Positions 54,694-63,704 of a stretch of 64,000 bases of DNA are shown here, in pieces (within the stretch, counting starts at the first letter, position 1; each line of letters opens with the position of its first letter). This DNA comes from an uncultured Pelagibacteraceae bacterium (GTDB lineage: Bacteria; Pseudomonadota; Alphaproteobacteria; Pelagibacterales; Pelagibacteraceae), in assembly GCA_902564265.1 (NCBI GenBank), contig CACFAI010000002.1, forward strand, positions 87,418 to 151,417, in the 5' to 3' direction. Position numbers and translations under genes: made by a program. The notes beneath the pieces are model-generated. The model searched no databases. It was not told where the DNA came from and saw only the letters and a program-made list of their open reading frames with translations.

Positions 54694-55891
54694 TTGCTTG
54701 CTCTTTAATTGGTAAGTGTATTAAGCCTGCAAAAACAGATAATGCAATTGCTAAATACCACGCATAGTTATAAGAGCCATATATATCATAAAAAAGTCCG
54801 CCAAGATATGCTCCAAAAAAAGATCCAAATTGATGACTTAAAAAAACTAAGCCATATAAAAGACCAAGATACTTAGTCCCAAAAATATGAGCTACAATTC
54901 CACTCGTAGCTGGAACAGTTGATAACCATAAAAAACCAAAACTAGCACCAAATATTATTGATGAAATAGTGCTTGGTGGTAAGAAAATAAAAAAACAAAT
55001 TGAGACACCTCTTAAAAAATAAATAGAACTTAAGATAATTTTTTTACTCATCTTTGTAGATAAATAGCCACTTAACAAAGAACCAATGATATTAAAAAAA
55101 CCTATTAGAGATAAAATCATCGCTGCAGTCCAATCATCTAAACCTCTGTCTGCTACATATTTGGGCACATGGGTTCCAACTAAAGTAATATGAAAACCAC
55201 ATACAAAGAAACCTGAAACCAGTAAAACATAACTTTTGTTTTGAAATGCTTCTTTAAGAGCATCTAAAGATCCTTGATTATTGTTGGCATCATTCGTTTT
55301 ATCTAGCTGTGGTGATCTAACAAAATAAGCAAATATTAATCCTATAGATAAAAATATCATGAAATAAAAAAGGGTATTTACCCATCCATTGTTTTGTAAG
55401 GAATAGTTTGTAAAAAGTGGTGAAAGGAAATAACCAAAAGAACCAACGGCTGTAACAATACTCATTGCGATTGTTCTATTTGAAAGTGGAAAATGTTTAC
55501 CAACAATTGACATTGGGATACTTATTGCTGTGCCTCCGCAACCAATACCAATTAAAACTCCTAAACTAATTTGGAAGTAAATCCCGGTATTAGGACCTGC
55601 ATACAAAAAATAAACTCCAAGGATGTAAAAAAGAAATGCAAGGATAATTGATTTGTGGCCTCCATATTTATCTGCAAGAACTCCAAAAATTGGGCCAGAT
55701 AGTCCCCAACCCAACATTTGAATACCTATAGCTAAACCAAATTCAGTATTTGAAATTCCTAAATCATTATTAAAGTCAATGAAAAACATTCCAAAAACTT
55801 GCCTTACACTTAAAGACATTAAAACTACTACACAAGCGCAAACTAAAGTAGTTAAAGCTAAATTGTTTTGAATAAATTTTTCTGAACTCAT
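54671..55891 (-). CDS. MFS transporter
   Basis: A 406-residue major facilitator with 12 predicted helices and a conserved loop 2-3 motif (GVLADKYGGHKSII). It resembles the oxalate/formate and monocarboxylate carrier branch. The substrate is unknown. It lies between metC, with a 4-base overlap, and pabB, so it may export or import a compound related to methionine or folate metabolism, but this is only context. Confidence 0.85.
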   Translation of the reverse strand: MSSEKFIQNNLALTTLVCACVVVLMSLSVRQVFGMFFIDFNNDLGISNTEFGLAIGIQMLGWGLSGPIFGVLADKYGGHKSIILAFLFYILGVYFLYAGPNTGIYFQISLGVLIGIGCGGTAISIPMSIVGKHFPLSNRTIAMSIVTAVGSFGYFLSPLFTNYSLQNNGWVNTLFYFMIFLSIGLIFAYFVRSPQLDKTNDANNNQGSLDALKEAFQNKSYVLLVSGFFVCGFHITLVGTHVPKYVADRGLDDWTAAMILSLIGFFNIIGSLLSGYLSTKMSKKIILSSIYFLRGVSICFFIFLPPSTISSIIFGASFGFLWLSTVPATSGIVAHIFGTKYLGLLYGLVFLSHQFGSFFGAYLGGLFYDIYGSYNYAWYLAIALSVFAGLIHLPIKEQAIDRLQKA

Positions 55892-57060
55892 TTGATGAAT
55901 TTAAGAGATCTTCTTAAATCTTCAATCAAATCTTTTGGATCTTCTAATCCGATATGTAATCTTACTATATGCTCATCTTTTGATAAATTTAAGTAAGATC
56001 TGTCTCCTTGTTCTCTTATTTCTTGATGTAATGCCAAACTCTCAAAACCTCCCCAACTATATCCATATCCGAATAATTTTAATGAATTTACAAATTTTAT
56101 CACATTCTTTTTCGCTGATTTAATTCTTAAACCCATAAGACCAGATGCTCCTTTATAATATTTTTTCCAAAGGCTGTAGTTTAAGGAACCTTTTTTAAAT
56201 GGATATAAAAGTTTAATTTTTTTGTGCTTAGACAAGAAACTTGCAACTTTCATAGCATTCGATTGATGTCTATCCAATCTCACATCTAGAGTTCTTAAAC
56301 CTCTAGTTACTAAATAAGCATCGTCGGGCCCCATTCTAAGTCCTGTAATTTTTTCGGCTAATTGGACCTTTTTGAAAACTTTTTTGTTTACTGCTAAACT
56401 GCCACCCATTACATCAGAGTGTCCAGAATAATATTTGGTAGCTGAGACAATGGACATGTCGAAACCTAACTTTATTGGCTTAAGAAAATATGGTGTTCCC
56501 CAAGTATTATCAATTGCTGTAAAAATCTTATTTTTTTTTGCTATAAAAATAATTTTTGATAGGTCTTGAAACTCAAAGGAATTGCTACCAGGACACTCAA
56601 CAAATATAAGTTTTGTTTTTTTACTTATGTTATTTTTGATCGTATTTAGGTCATGAGGATTATAAAATTTTGTTTTAATATTAAATTCTTTTAAATAATC
56701 TTTAGTTAACAATCGTGTTGGACTGTAAACAGGGTCAGCAACTATTATTTCATCCCCAGGTCGTACAACACTGAATATTGCTAAAAAAACAGAGCCAAAA
56801 CCAGTTGGTGTTAGAAAAACATGATAAGACTCTTCCAATTTTGTTAAAATTTTTGAGAGCGTATGTGTAGTTGATGTTCCTTGTCTTCCATAATCATAGT
56901 GGCCCCCAGTTGGATCTTTGATATTTTTCTTTTGAGTTTTTCTAATATCTTGCATGGATTTAAATATAATAGTTGATGCTCTCACCACAGGCGGATTTAC
57001 TGACTGATTATGGAAATCTTTAGCAGTGTGTTTTAAAAATGTTTTAAAAGAGTAGCCCAT
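55888..57060 (-). CDS. metC: Cystathionine beta-lyase-like PLP enzyme
   Basis: A 390-residue Cys/Met metabolism PLP-dependent enzyme. The active-site lysine is in SATKYYSGHSDVMGG, a PLP-binding Tyr/Arg region is YDYGRQGTSTTHTL, and the late GYSWGGFESL motif is typical of MetC. The expected reaction splits cystathionine to homocysteine, pyruvate and ammonia. Cysteine desulfhydrase or methionine gamma-lyase activity cannot be excluded. It heads the minus-strand run down to the HIT gene. Confidence 0.88.
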   Translation of the reverse strand: MGYSFKTFLKHTAKDFHNQSVNPPVVRASTIIFKSMQDIRKTQKKNIKDPTGGHYDYGRQGTSTTHTLSKILTKLEESYHVFLTPTGFGSVFLAIFSVVRPGDEIIVADPVYSPTRLLTKDYLKEFNIKTKFYNPHDLNTIKNNISKKTKLIFVECPGSNSFEFQDLSKIIFIAKKNKIFTAIDNTWGTPYFLKPIKLGFDMSIVSATKYYSGHSDVMGGSLAVNKKVFKKVQLAEKITGLRMGPDDAYLVTRGLRTLDVRLDRHQSNAMKVASFLSKHKKIKLLYPFKKGSLNYSLWKKYYKGASGLMGLRIKSAKKNVIKFVNSLKLFGYGYSWGGFESLALHQEIREQGDRSYLNLSKDEHIVRLHIGLEDPKDLIEDLRRSLKFIK

Positions 57061-57136
57061 AAAAAAAATTGAATACTAATGGGGACAATGCTATATCCCG
57101 TATATAAGTCAATAAAATAATAAACAGGAGATAATA

Positions 57137-57220
57137 ATGGGTTATCCAAAGAAACACAGAGGCCGAAGAAAAATGGGCTCAAAAAAAAGAAGAGCAAGAA
57201 AAAAAAATAAAAAGAAATAA
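57137..57220 (+). CDS. 27-residue arginine/lysine-rich peptide
   Basis: A frame of 27 codons reading MGYPKKHRGRRKMGSKKRRA followed by a lysine-rich end. More than half of the residues are basic. A good ribosome-binding site (CAGGAG, 57125-57130) lies 6 bases before the ATG. It sits in the spacer between metC and the membrane protein gene at 57232. The composition suggests an RNA-binding peptide like very small ribosomal proteins, but no family is recognised. Confidence 0.6.
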   Translation: MGYPKKHRGRRKMGSKKRRARKKNKKK

Positions 57221-57231
57221 TTCTGCTCAAA

Positions 57232-57924
57232 ATGGATAATATCAAAAAGGTCAAGGCCTTAAGTATTTGGATTTTTATAGTTCCATTTGTCGCCGTAAAT
57301 ACTTGTTTAATTTTAATAACTCAATTTCACAATCTTTTTCCTAATCCAGAAAATATAATTCATAACACGTTTCCATACCTTGATGGTGGAGCTTCAATAA
57401 GTAGGACTGCAAGATATTTTCCAACATATTTAATTTTTAAACCTGCAATGTTTTTAACAGCCTATTTATTAATAAAATATTGGATTTACTCAAAGCAAAT
57501 AATATTGAAAGTCCACGGGAATCATAAGTATGTAAAAAAAATGCTTTTCTTTGGAATTGGATCTGCAATTTGTCTTGTAATCCATTCAATTTTTCTAGGC
57601 ATAAAATTTGATATTGATGCGTATAAACTTTTTAGACGTGTAATAATGTTATCATTTATAATTTTTGAAATTACTGCTCAAACCTATTTTGTCTTAATTT
57701 TTTACTCTATCAAATCAAAACTTAGATCATTTATTAATGAAACATATCTTAAATGTAAGGCTGTTTTAGTATCAATTTTAATTTTCGTTGGAATTATTGC
57801 ATTACCCTTGGTAACTATGCCAGGTAATAAACATCTTAAACATGCATTAGAGTGGGACTATTTTTTAGGAGTTATCACTTTTTATATTTTTACTTTTTTA
57901 CTTTGGAAAAAAAGAAGTAACTAA
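57232..57924 (+). CDS. Six-helix membrane protein (Frag1/DRAM-like topology)
   Basis: A 230-residue protein with about six hydrophobic segments. After the first helix there is a soluble loop containing [26 protein letters not shown], which resembles the first-loop pattern of the Frag1/DRAM/Sfk1 family of six-helix proteins. That relationship is tentative. It starts 11 bases after the basic peptide gene, so the two could be co-transcribed. It converges on mnmA with a 4-base overlap. Confidence 0.6.
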   Translation: MDNIKKVKALSIWIFIVPFVAVNTCLILITQFHNLFPNPENIIHNTFPYLDGGASISRTARYFPTYLIFKPAMFLTAYLLIKYWIYSKQIILKVHGNHKYVKKMLFFGIGSAICLVIHSIFLGIKFDIDAYKLFRRVIMLSFIIFEITAQTYFVLIFYSIKSKLRSFINETYLKCKAVLVSILIFVGIIALPLVTMPGNKHLKHALEWDYFLGVITFYIFTFLLWKKRSN

Positions 57925-59036
57925 TTTTTTATCCAGCCTCCACCTAGTACTTTATGACCATTTTTATTTTTTTGGTAAAAAACACACGCTTGACCTGGTG
58001 AAACACCGAATTCATCCTCCATTAAATTTACTTTAGCTTTTGAACCCGATACCTCAACTTTTGAAGGAATTAACTTTCCTGTTGATCTTATCTTCGCATA
58101 AACTTTTTCATTCAATTCGCTACCATCACATAAGATATTAAGATTATCTAAATTAATAATTCTTTTTGCTAAGTATTTTTTTGGCCCAACAATTATTTCA
58201 TTCCTCTTTGGATCAATTTCTATAACATACAATGGATCTTTATCAGAAACCTTAATGCCTCTTCTTTGTCCGATTGTAAAATTTACTATTCCATCATGAA
58301 CCCCAATTACTTTTCCCTCAGTGTTTTTGATATTTCCTTTTACAAACGCTTTAGGTTCAAATTTTTTAATTACAGATGAATAGTCACCATTAGGAACAAA
58401 ACAAATATCCTGACTATCTGGTTTATCTGCTACATTTAAATTGAGTTTTTTTGCAATTTCTCTTGTCTCATCTTTCAGTAAGTTTCCTAGAGGAAATCTT
58501 AGAAAATTAAGCTGATCCCTCTTTGTATTAAATAAAAAATAGCTTTGATCCCTATTATGATCCTCTGCACGATACATTTCATTTTTTTTTCCATCAAATA
58601 TCGATCTTACATAATGGCCAGTTATCAAGGCATCTGCTTTTAAATCTTTTGCCTCCATAAAAAGATCTTTAAATTTTACTGTTTGATTACATTGAACACA
58701 TGGTATTGGGGTTTCTCCTTTTAAATAGCTCTCAACAAAATTATCAATAACCCCTTCTTTAAATTTATTTTGGTAATATAAAATTTTATGATCAATATCT
58801 AATTTATGAGCAACTCTTTTTGCATCTAATATATCTTGTCCAGCGCAACATTGTTTTGATTGAGATATTTGTTTGGTATCGTCGTATAGTTTAAGTGTAA
58901 TGCCAATAACTTTATAACCTTCTTTTTTCATTAATCCTGCAACCGTTGATGAATCTACTCCTCCTGACATTGCAACAACTACTAATGTATCTTTCGTTTT
59001 TTTGTCAATTCCTAATGAGTTTAAATTGTTTTTCAT
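57921..59036 (-). CDS. mnmA: tRNA-specific 2-thiouridylase
   Basis: Makes 2-thiouridine at the wobble position of Lys, Glu and Gln tRNAs. In the 371-residue protein the PP-loop is [13 protein letters not shown] (about 23-35), the first catalytic cysteine is in [11 protein letters not shown] and the second in [13 protein letters not shown]. The C-terminal barrel ends normally with CVFYQ. It stands as a single minus-strand gene. Confidence 0.96.
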   Translation of the reverse strand: MKNNLNSLGIDKKTKDTLVVVAMSGGVDSSTVAGLMKKEGYKVIGITLKLYDDTKQISQSKQCCAGQDILDAKRVAHKLDIDHKILYYQNKFKEGVIDNFVESYLKGETPIPCVQCNQTVKFKDLFMEAKDLKADALITGHYVRSIFDGKKNEMYRAEDHNRDQSYFLFNTKRDQLNFLRFPLGNLLKDETREIAKKLNLNVADKPDSQDICFVPNGDYSSVIKKFEPKAFVKGNIKNTEGKVIGVHDGIVNFTIGQRRGIKVSDKDPLYVIEIDPKRNEIIVGPKKYLAKRIINLDNLNILCDGSELNEKVYAKIRSTGKLIPSKVEVSGSKAKVNLMEDEFGVSPGQACVFYQKNKNGHKVLGGGWIKN

Positions 59037-59079
59037 AAACTTTAAAATTATACTATTTTTATTTAAAAAACTAAATTAA

Positions 59080-59244
59080 ATGATTTTAGATTATGAACCA
59101 GGTGACAAAGTGATTAATCCTAAAAATAAAGATTGGGGAATAGGCCAAGTTCAATCAATTATTAAAGAAAAAGTTACTGTAAATTTTGAAAATGTTGGTA
59201 AAAAAGTAATCAACGCTAATTTAATTGAATTAATAAAGATTTGA
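59080..59244 (+). CDS. DUF3553 family small protein
   Basis: A 54-residue protein with a CarD-/SH3-like beta pattern: PGDKVINPKNKDWGIGQVQS, then VTVNFENVGKKVI. This matches the small DUF3553 proteins of alphaproteobacteria, whose function is unknown. It lies 6 bases upstream of cysQ in the same direction. Confidence 0.8.
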   Translation: MILDYEPGDKVINPKNKDWGIGQVQSIIKEKVTVNFENVGKKVINANLIELIKI

Positions 59245-59250
59245 TAAAAA

Positions 59251-60033
59251 ATGGATTTAGAAGATAGAAAAAAAATTGCGCTTGATTTACTTGGTACTTT
59301 CGAAACTGCAAAAAGATTATCTTTATCATTAAGAAAGAAGGGTCTTAAAGAAATTATAAAAGAAGACAATACCCCAGTTACAAACGGGGATCTTGAAGTT
59401 AATAAGTTATTGATAAATAAGATTAGTGAATTAACTCCTAACATTCCTATTGTTTCTGAGGAGACTTCCACAAATAAAAATTTAGATAACCTCTCAACGT
59501 TTTGGCTTATTGATCCAATAGATGGTACTTATGATTATATTAATAATAAAGATGAATTTACTTTAAATGCTGCCCTCATTATAAACAAAGTTCCTGAAAT
59601 AGGCATTATTAGTGCTCCAGCGAAAAATAGATTATTTTACACATATGGTGACGGGAATTCATTCGAGATTATTAATGACAAAGCTCAATTGTTAAACACT
59701 AAAATAAATACCAGTGATCAAGAAAATATTAAGGCTGTAAGTTACTCAGATAAGCTGAAAAAAGAGATCAAAGATATCCATGACAAATTTAAAGTAGATA
59801 ATTGCACAAAAATGAAAAGTTCTCTTAAATTTTGTGTTATTGCGGCAGGTGAGTTTGATCTTTATGTGGCTGAACCAAGGGCATCTGAATGGGACATCGC
59901 AGCAGGAGATGCAATCTTAAGTAATTCAGGTGGCTCCATTACAGATATGAATGGAGATAAAATTTATTATGGAAAAAAAGATTTTAAAAACCCTGGTATA
60001 ATTTTGAAAAGTGCAAAATTAAATAATGGATGA
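59251..60033 (+). CDS. cysQ: 3'(2'),5'-bisphosphate nucleotidase
   Basis: Hydrolyses PAP/PAPS or acts as a related inositol-monophosphatase-family enzyme. The 260-residue protein has the metal motifs NGDLEVNKLL, PIVSEET (E-E), DPIDGTYDYI and the late EWDIAAGDAIL. The start at 59251 gives a normal N-terminus. It may handle PAP from sulfation, but no cysH/cysND genes are in this window. Confidence 0.9.
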   Translation: MDLEDRKKIALDLLGTFETAKRLSLSLRKKGLKEIIKEDNTPVTNGDLEVNKLLINKISELTPNIPIVSEETSTNKNLDNLSTFWLIDPIDGTYDYINNKDEFTLNAALIINKVPEIGIISAPAKNRLFYTYGDGNSFEIINDKAQLLNTKINTSDQENIKAVSYSDKLKKEIKDIHDKFKVDNCTKMKSSLKFCVIAAGEFDLYVAEPRASEWDIAAGDAILSNSGGSITDMNGDKIYYGKKDFKNPGIILKSAKLNNG

Positions 60034-60175
60034 ACAATTAAGAATTATATTAATTATTATAGTATCAGTTTCTATTTTTGGTTTGATTGTTTTTGTAATA
60101 GTAAAAAACTACATAAAATCCAAGATAGATTATTATTTGAATAAAAAAAACGAGAAAACTACAGAAGACGAATAA
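60026..60175 (+). CDS. Small single-helix membrane protein after cysQ
   Basis: A 49-residue frame overlapping the cysQ stop by 8 bases. One hydrophobic helix (about residues 6-27) is followed by a basic then acidic tail (NKKNEKTTEDE). No family is recognised. Coupling to cysQ supports it as a gene, and it converges with recX through a 17-base overlap. Confidence 0.55.
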   Translation: MDEQLRIILIIIVSVSIFGLIVFVIVKNYIKSKIDYYLNKKNEKTTEDE

Positions 60176-60722
60176 TTTTCTCATATTCATCTTTTGATAA
60201 ATCCATTATTCTTTTTGATGTTTCAAAACTAAATCCGTTTCTTGCTAATATCCCAATATCTTTTTTAAAAAAAATAGGCCTATTATCTTCTGATCTGTGG
60301 GGACCAATTTTTTTCTTTTTACAGAGTTTTATTGCAGAAAAAAAATCTTGATCATCATTATTTTCTTTGATTTTATCCAAAGTTTCCTTAACAAATTTAT
60401 CATTAATTCCTTTTGAAATTAGGTAGCTTCTTATTTTGTTAATTGAATTGCCTCTTTGAATCAAATTTTTTGCTTTACTCTCAGAATAAAACTGATCATT
60501 GATAAATTTAGATTGTTCTAAGTCTGACAATACAATATCTATTAGATTTTGATAATTTCCTTTTTTTATGTTTGTGGAACCAGACTTTAAATATTTCTTC
60601 AGTAAATATGTTCTTAATTGCTGTTTAGAGGGAGCATATTTTTCAATGTATTTTAGGGAAAAATCTCGTATCTCAGATACAGTAAATTCTAAACTTTTTT
60701 TTTTATTTTTTAAGGGAATCAT
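60159..60722 (-). CDS. recX: Regulatory protein RecX
   Basis: Modulator of RecA filaments. The 187-residue helical protein shows the RecX repeats with YIEKYAPSKQQLRTYLLKKYL, a DLEQSKFINDQFYSESKAKNLIQRGNSINKIRSYLISKGI block and a final KKDIGILARNGFSFETSKRIM segment. RecA is not in the window. It diverges from the ABA4-like gene at 60751. Confidence 0.88.
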   Translation of the reverse strand: MIPLKNKKKSLEFTVSEIRDFSLKYIEKYAPSKQQLRTYLLKKYLKSGSTNIKKGNYQNLIDIVLSDLEQSKFINDQFYSESKAKNLIQRGNSINKIRSYLISKGINDKFVKETLDKIKENNDDQDFFSAIKLCKKKKIGPHRSEDNRPIFFKKDIGILARNGFSFETSKRIMDLSKDEYEKIIRLL

Positions 60723-60750
60723 TATAATTTTTATTATATTATAACCTCAA

Positions 60751-61224
60751 ATGATTGAACAAATTAATAATTTTTTTACAATTGAAATGATCTATCTTTG
60801 GTTGAATTTAGGTGTTCTACCCTTTTGGATTATTCTATTTTTTTTTCCTCATTCATTTATGAGTAAATATTTAGTTAGATCAATTTTTCCATTTATGATC
60901 TTCTCCTTTGTTTACGTTTATCTGTTATACTATTTTTTTATATCAGATTTTAATTTTCAGAATAATTTTACACTATATTTAGGCCTTGAAAGTTTATCAG
61001 ATCTTTTTTCAGAAAATGGTTTTTTAATAATGTTTTGGTGTCATTTTTTAGCAGTAAACTTATTTTGTGGAGCATGGATTGTATCTGATAGTATTAAGCT
61101 CTCAATTTCAAAATTTTTAACTTTTTTCCCTTTACTAATTACTTATTTTATAGGCCCTCTTGGATTATTCATTTATTGGTTAATCAGGATTTTTTTCGCA
61201 AGAAGAATGTCATTGTATGACTAA
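60751..61224 (+). CDS. ABA4-like membrane protein (DUF4281)
   Basis: A 157-residue protein with four to five helices. The pattern LWLNLGVLPFWIILFFFPHS and the late FWCHFLAVNLFCGAWIVSDS and YFIGPLGLFIYWLIRIFF match DUF4281, named after the plant ABA4 protein. The bacterial role is unknown. Its stop overlaps the isomerase start by 8 bases. Confidence 0.85.
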   Translation: MIEQINNFFTIEMIYLWLNLGVLPFWIILFFFPHSFMSKYLVRSIFPFMIFSFVYVYLLYYFFISDFNFQNNFTLYLGLESLSDLFSENGFLIMFWCHFLAVNLFCGAWIVSDSIKLSISKFLTFFPLLITYFIGPLGLFIYWLIRIFFARRMSLYD

Positions 61225-61801
61225 ATCTATTCAATTTTATTACGATTTTTCAAGCCCCTACACTTATATAGCACATAAAAAAATCAGAGAAATTCAAAAA
61301 AAAAATTCTATAAAATTTATTTATTGTCCTATGCTTTTAGGAGGATTGCATAAATTAGCAGGAATTACGGCAAATGCTTTTATAAAAAATAAAAATGAAT
61401 TTATGAGACGAGACTGTGAAATGGTTTCAAAAAAACTCAAGATCGATTTCAAATTTAATGATTATTTTCCAATAAGCTCTCTAAATCTAATGAGAGGATC
61501 GTTAGTTACGAATAAAGATATATCAGATAAGTATATCGATTGTTTTTTTGATGCATATTGGAGAGACAATATAAATCTCTCTGATGATGAGAATTTTAAA
61601 GGAAAACTGAAAGATCTTCAAATAGATGTAGATAATTTTTTAAACAGCATTAGTAAAAAAGAGACAAAAGAAAAATTGATCAAACTAACACAAGATGCTT
61701 TCGATAAGAAAATCTTTGGGGCACCAACATTTATTTGTAATGATAAAATATTTTGGGGTCAGGACAGATTAGATTATGCTATAGAGGAATTTTCTAGCTA
61801 A
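61217..61801 (+). CDS. DsbA-family 2-hydroxychromene-2-carboxylate isomerase-like protein
   Basis: A 194-residue thioredoxin-fold protein. The N-terminal FYYDFSSPYTYIAHKKI is the family's glutathione-binding serine segment (SSPY), with no CxxC. The late GAPTFICNDKIFWGQDRLDYA segment contains the cis-proline and the usual end. These proteins isomerise or conjugate with glutathione. The physiological substrate is unknown. Confidence 0.87.
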   Translation: MTKSIQFYYDFSSPYTYIAHKKIREIQKKNSIKFIYCPMLLGGLHKLAGITANAFIKNKNEFMRRDCEMVSKKLKIDFKFNDYFPISSLNLMRGSLVTNKDISDKYIDCFFDAYWRDNINLSDDENFKGKLKDLQIDVDNFLNSISKKETKEKLIKLTQDAFDKKIFGAPTFICNDKIFWGQDRLDYAIEEFSS

Positions 61802-62177
61802 TTTCAAAGTCACCATCTTTAATAGCACTGAAACCTCCATCAACATGAGATACATTTTTAAAACCCATATCTTGAAGTGATTTTGCTGCCAATGCAGATC
61901 TTAATCCTCCTGCACAAAAAAGAACTATTTCTTTAGATGGATCGATTTTTCCTTGTTTATAATATGCGCTGTTTGGATCAATCCAAAATTCAAGCATTCC
62001 TCTTGGTATGTGTAATGATCCTTTTACTCTTCCCTCTTTTTCAAGCTCTCTTACATCCCTTATATCAATCAAATTGCAACTACCACCTTTATGTAATTTT
62101 GAAGCTTCGGTGTGAGAAATCGTTTTGATTTCTTTTAATGCATCATTTACAAGTTCTTTGGATGATTTAATTGTCAT
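61794..62177 (-). CDS. Rhodanese-like domain protein
   Basis: A 127-residue single-domain rhodanese. The catalytic cysteine is C88 in VLFCAGGLRSA, and the domain starts with SCNLIDIRDVRELEKEGRVKGSLHIPRG. It could move sulfane sulfur, perhaps linked to tRNA thiolation or sulfur metabolism elsewhere in the window, but no direct partner adjoins it. Confidence 0.9.
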   Translation of the reverse strand: MTIKSSKELVNDALKEIKTISHTEASKLHKGGSCNLIDIRDVRELEKEGRVKGSLHIPRGMLEFWIDPNSAYYKQGKIDPSKEIVLFCAGGLRSALAAKSLQDMGFKNVSHVDGGFSAIKDGDFEIS

Positions 62178-62205
62178 AATTATATATATTGTAATATCAG
62201 ATTAA

Positions 62206-63201
62206 ATGAAAAAAAACATCTTTAAAAAAATATTCATTAAGTTTTCTAAATTATTAGGTTTTGAAATTATTGATCAGAGTGAATTTAATTCTCCTTCTTT
62301 GAATAAGGAATTAAATGAAGAACTCTCAAATATTAAAAAGTCGATAGTATTACCTTTGGGTGAAGTTAAATTAAATAGAAAAATTCAAAGTTTAAGCATA
62401 ATTTTTAGAACAAATACTAATATTGAAATTTGGGATCAAAACAAAAAAAGAATATTTGAAAAACCTAAAATTGAGTATGCTTTAAGATGTTTAAATTCTG
62501 TAATTAAATCGATTAAAAAAACTAAGGAACTTAAGCCAGATACTTTAATAAAATTTCAAGTTATTGATGATAATTCAACTGATGAAAATCTCAAAAAATT
62601 AAAAGAACTAATAAACACCCATGATATAAACTGTGAAATTATTAGTCACGATAAAAGCGAACATAAAGAAAAAATAGCAGCTGAAAATAATCAAGAAACG
62701 TTTGGAAATCTCTCAAGTTTATTAAAATGCTTCGAAGTTGCAAAAAAAGATCAATCTGATCTCATATATTTTGTAGAGGATGATTATCTTCATTATGAGC
62801 ATTCATTGGTTGATATGTTGAATACCTATGAAAGAGTAAGCTCTCAACATAAGGATGAAATTATAGTTTGTCCAAGCGATTATCCCTTTAATTATATGAA
62901 TAATGAAAAAACAAATATATTAATTGGAAGTCAACAACATTGGCGAACGATCACAAAAATGCTTTGCACATTTATGATCTCAAAGAAAATGTTTCAAAAA
63001 TATATAGATAATTTTGAAAAAACTTGCGAGAAAAGACACGAACCTTTTGAAAAATACTTAAATAAAATTTTAGAAAGTGAAATTGGTATTTCACCTATTA
63101 AATCATTAGCAGTACATATGACTAACGTTAATTCAAGTTACGGTTTATCCCCATTTATAGATATAAAAAAACTTTGGGAAGAAAATAAAATTGGCCAATG
63201 A
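62206..63201 (+). CDS. Glycosyltransferase-like protein (GT-A fold)
   Basis: A 331-residue protein of low-confidence family. A nucleotide-sugar-like segment FQVIDDNSTDENLKKL (about residue 121) and an acidic motif YFVEDDYLHYEHS (about 188) resemble the two carboxylate motifs of family 2 transferases. The acceptor and donor are unknown. Its stop overlaps the bcp start by 4 bases, an odd pairing of a sugar gene with a peroxiredoxin. Confidence 0.6.
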   Translation: MKKNIFKKIFIKFSKLLGFEIIDQSEFNSPSLNKELNEELSNIKKSIVLPLGEVKLNRKIQSLSIIFRTNTNIEIWDQNKKRIFEKPKIEYALRCLNSVIKSIKKTKELKPDTLIKFQVIDDNSTDENLKKLKELINTHDINCEIISHDKSEHKEKIAAENNQETFGNLSSLLKCFEVAKKDQSDLIYFVEDDYLHYEHSLVDMLNTYERVSSQHKDEIIVCPSDYPFNYMNNEKTNILIGSQQHWRTITKMLCTFMISKKMFQKYIDNFEKTCEKRHEPFEKYLNKILESEIGISPIKSLAVHMTNVNSSYGLSPFIDIKKLWEENKIGQ

Positions 63202-63647
63202 CCGTAAAGGCGCCAAATTTTAAGTTAATAAGTACCTCTAATGAAGTTGTAGAATTAAACAAAATTAAATCAAAACTTATTGTTTTATATTTTTACCCAA
63301 AAGATGATACCCCTGGGTGTACATTAGAAACAAAGGATTTCAATAGTCTTATAGGAAAATTTTCAAAAAATAATTGTAGTGTGTATGGGATATCAAAAGA
63401 TAGTTTGGAAAGTCATAAAAAATTTAAAAAAAAATATAAAATTAAATTTGATTTACTTTCTGATGAAAAAAAAATTGCAATAAAGGCATATAAAGTTTGG
63501 GGAAAGAAGCAATTTATGGGTAAAGAATTTATGGGATTAATAAGAAGTAGTTTCTTGATCAAAAACAAAAAGATTATCAAAGAATGGAGATCTGTCCGAG
63601 TAAAAAATCATGCTCAAGAAGTTTTGAATTACATTACAAATAAATAA
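63198..63647 (+). CDS. bcp: Thioredoxin-dependent peroxiredoxin, Bcp type
   Basis: Reduces hydroperoxides. In the 149-residue protein the peroxidatic cysteine is C41 in DDTPGCTLETKDF. The second cysteine five residues on, present in many Bcp proteins, is missing, and C60 might resolve instead. The end has the usual IKEWRSVRVKNHAQEVL. A strong terminator follows immediately. Confidence 0.93.
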   Translation: MTVKAPNFKLISTSNEVVELNKIKSKLIVLYFYPKDDTPGCTLETKDFNSLIGKFSKNNCSVYGISKDSLESHKKFKKKYKIKFDLLSDEKKIAIKAYKVWGKKQFMGKEFMGLIRSSFLIKNKKIIKEWRSVRVKNHAQEVLNYITNK

Positions 63648-63677
63648 AAAAGGCCTCCTATTTCTAGGAGGCCTTTT
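63647..63677. terminator. Bidirectional intrinsic terminator between bcp and amt
   Basis: An inverted repeat AAAAGGCCTCCTA/TAGGAGGCCTTTT with a 4-base TTTC loop. An A-run lies on the left and a T-run on the right, so it can serve both the plus-strand bcp and the minus-strand ammonium transporter gene. It is the clearest intrinsic terminator in the window. Confidence 0.9.
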
Positions 63678-63704
63678 AATCGTCTAACCAAGAGGGAGAG
63701 ATGA

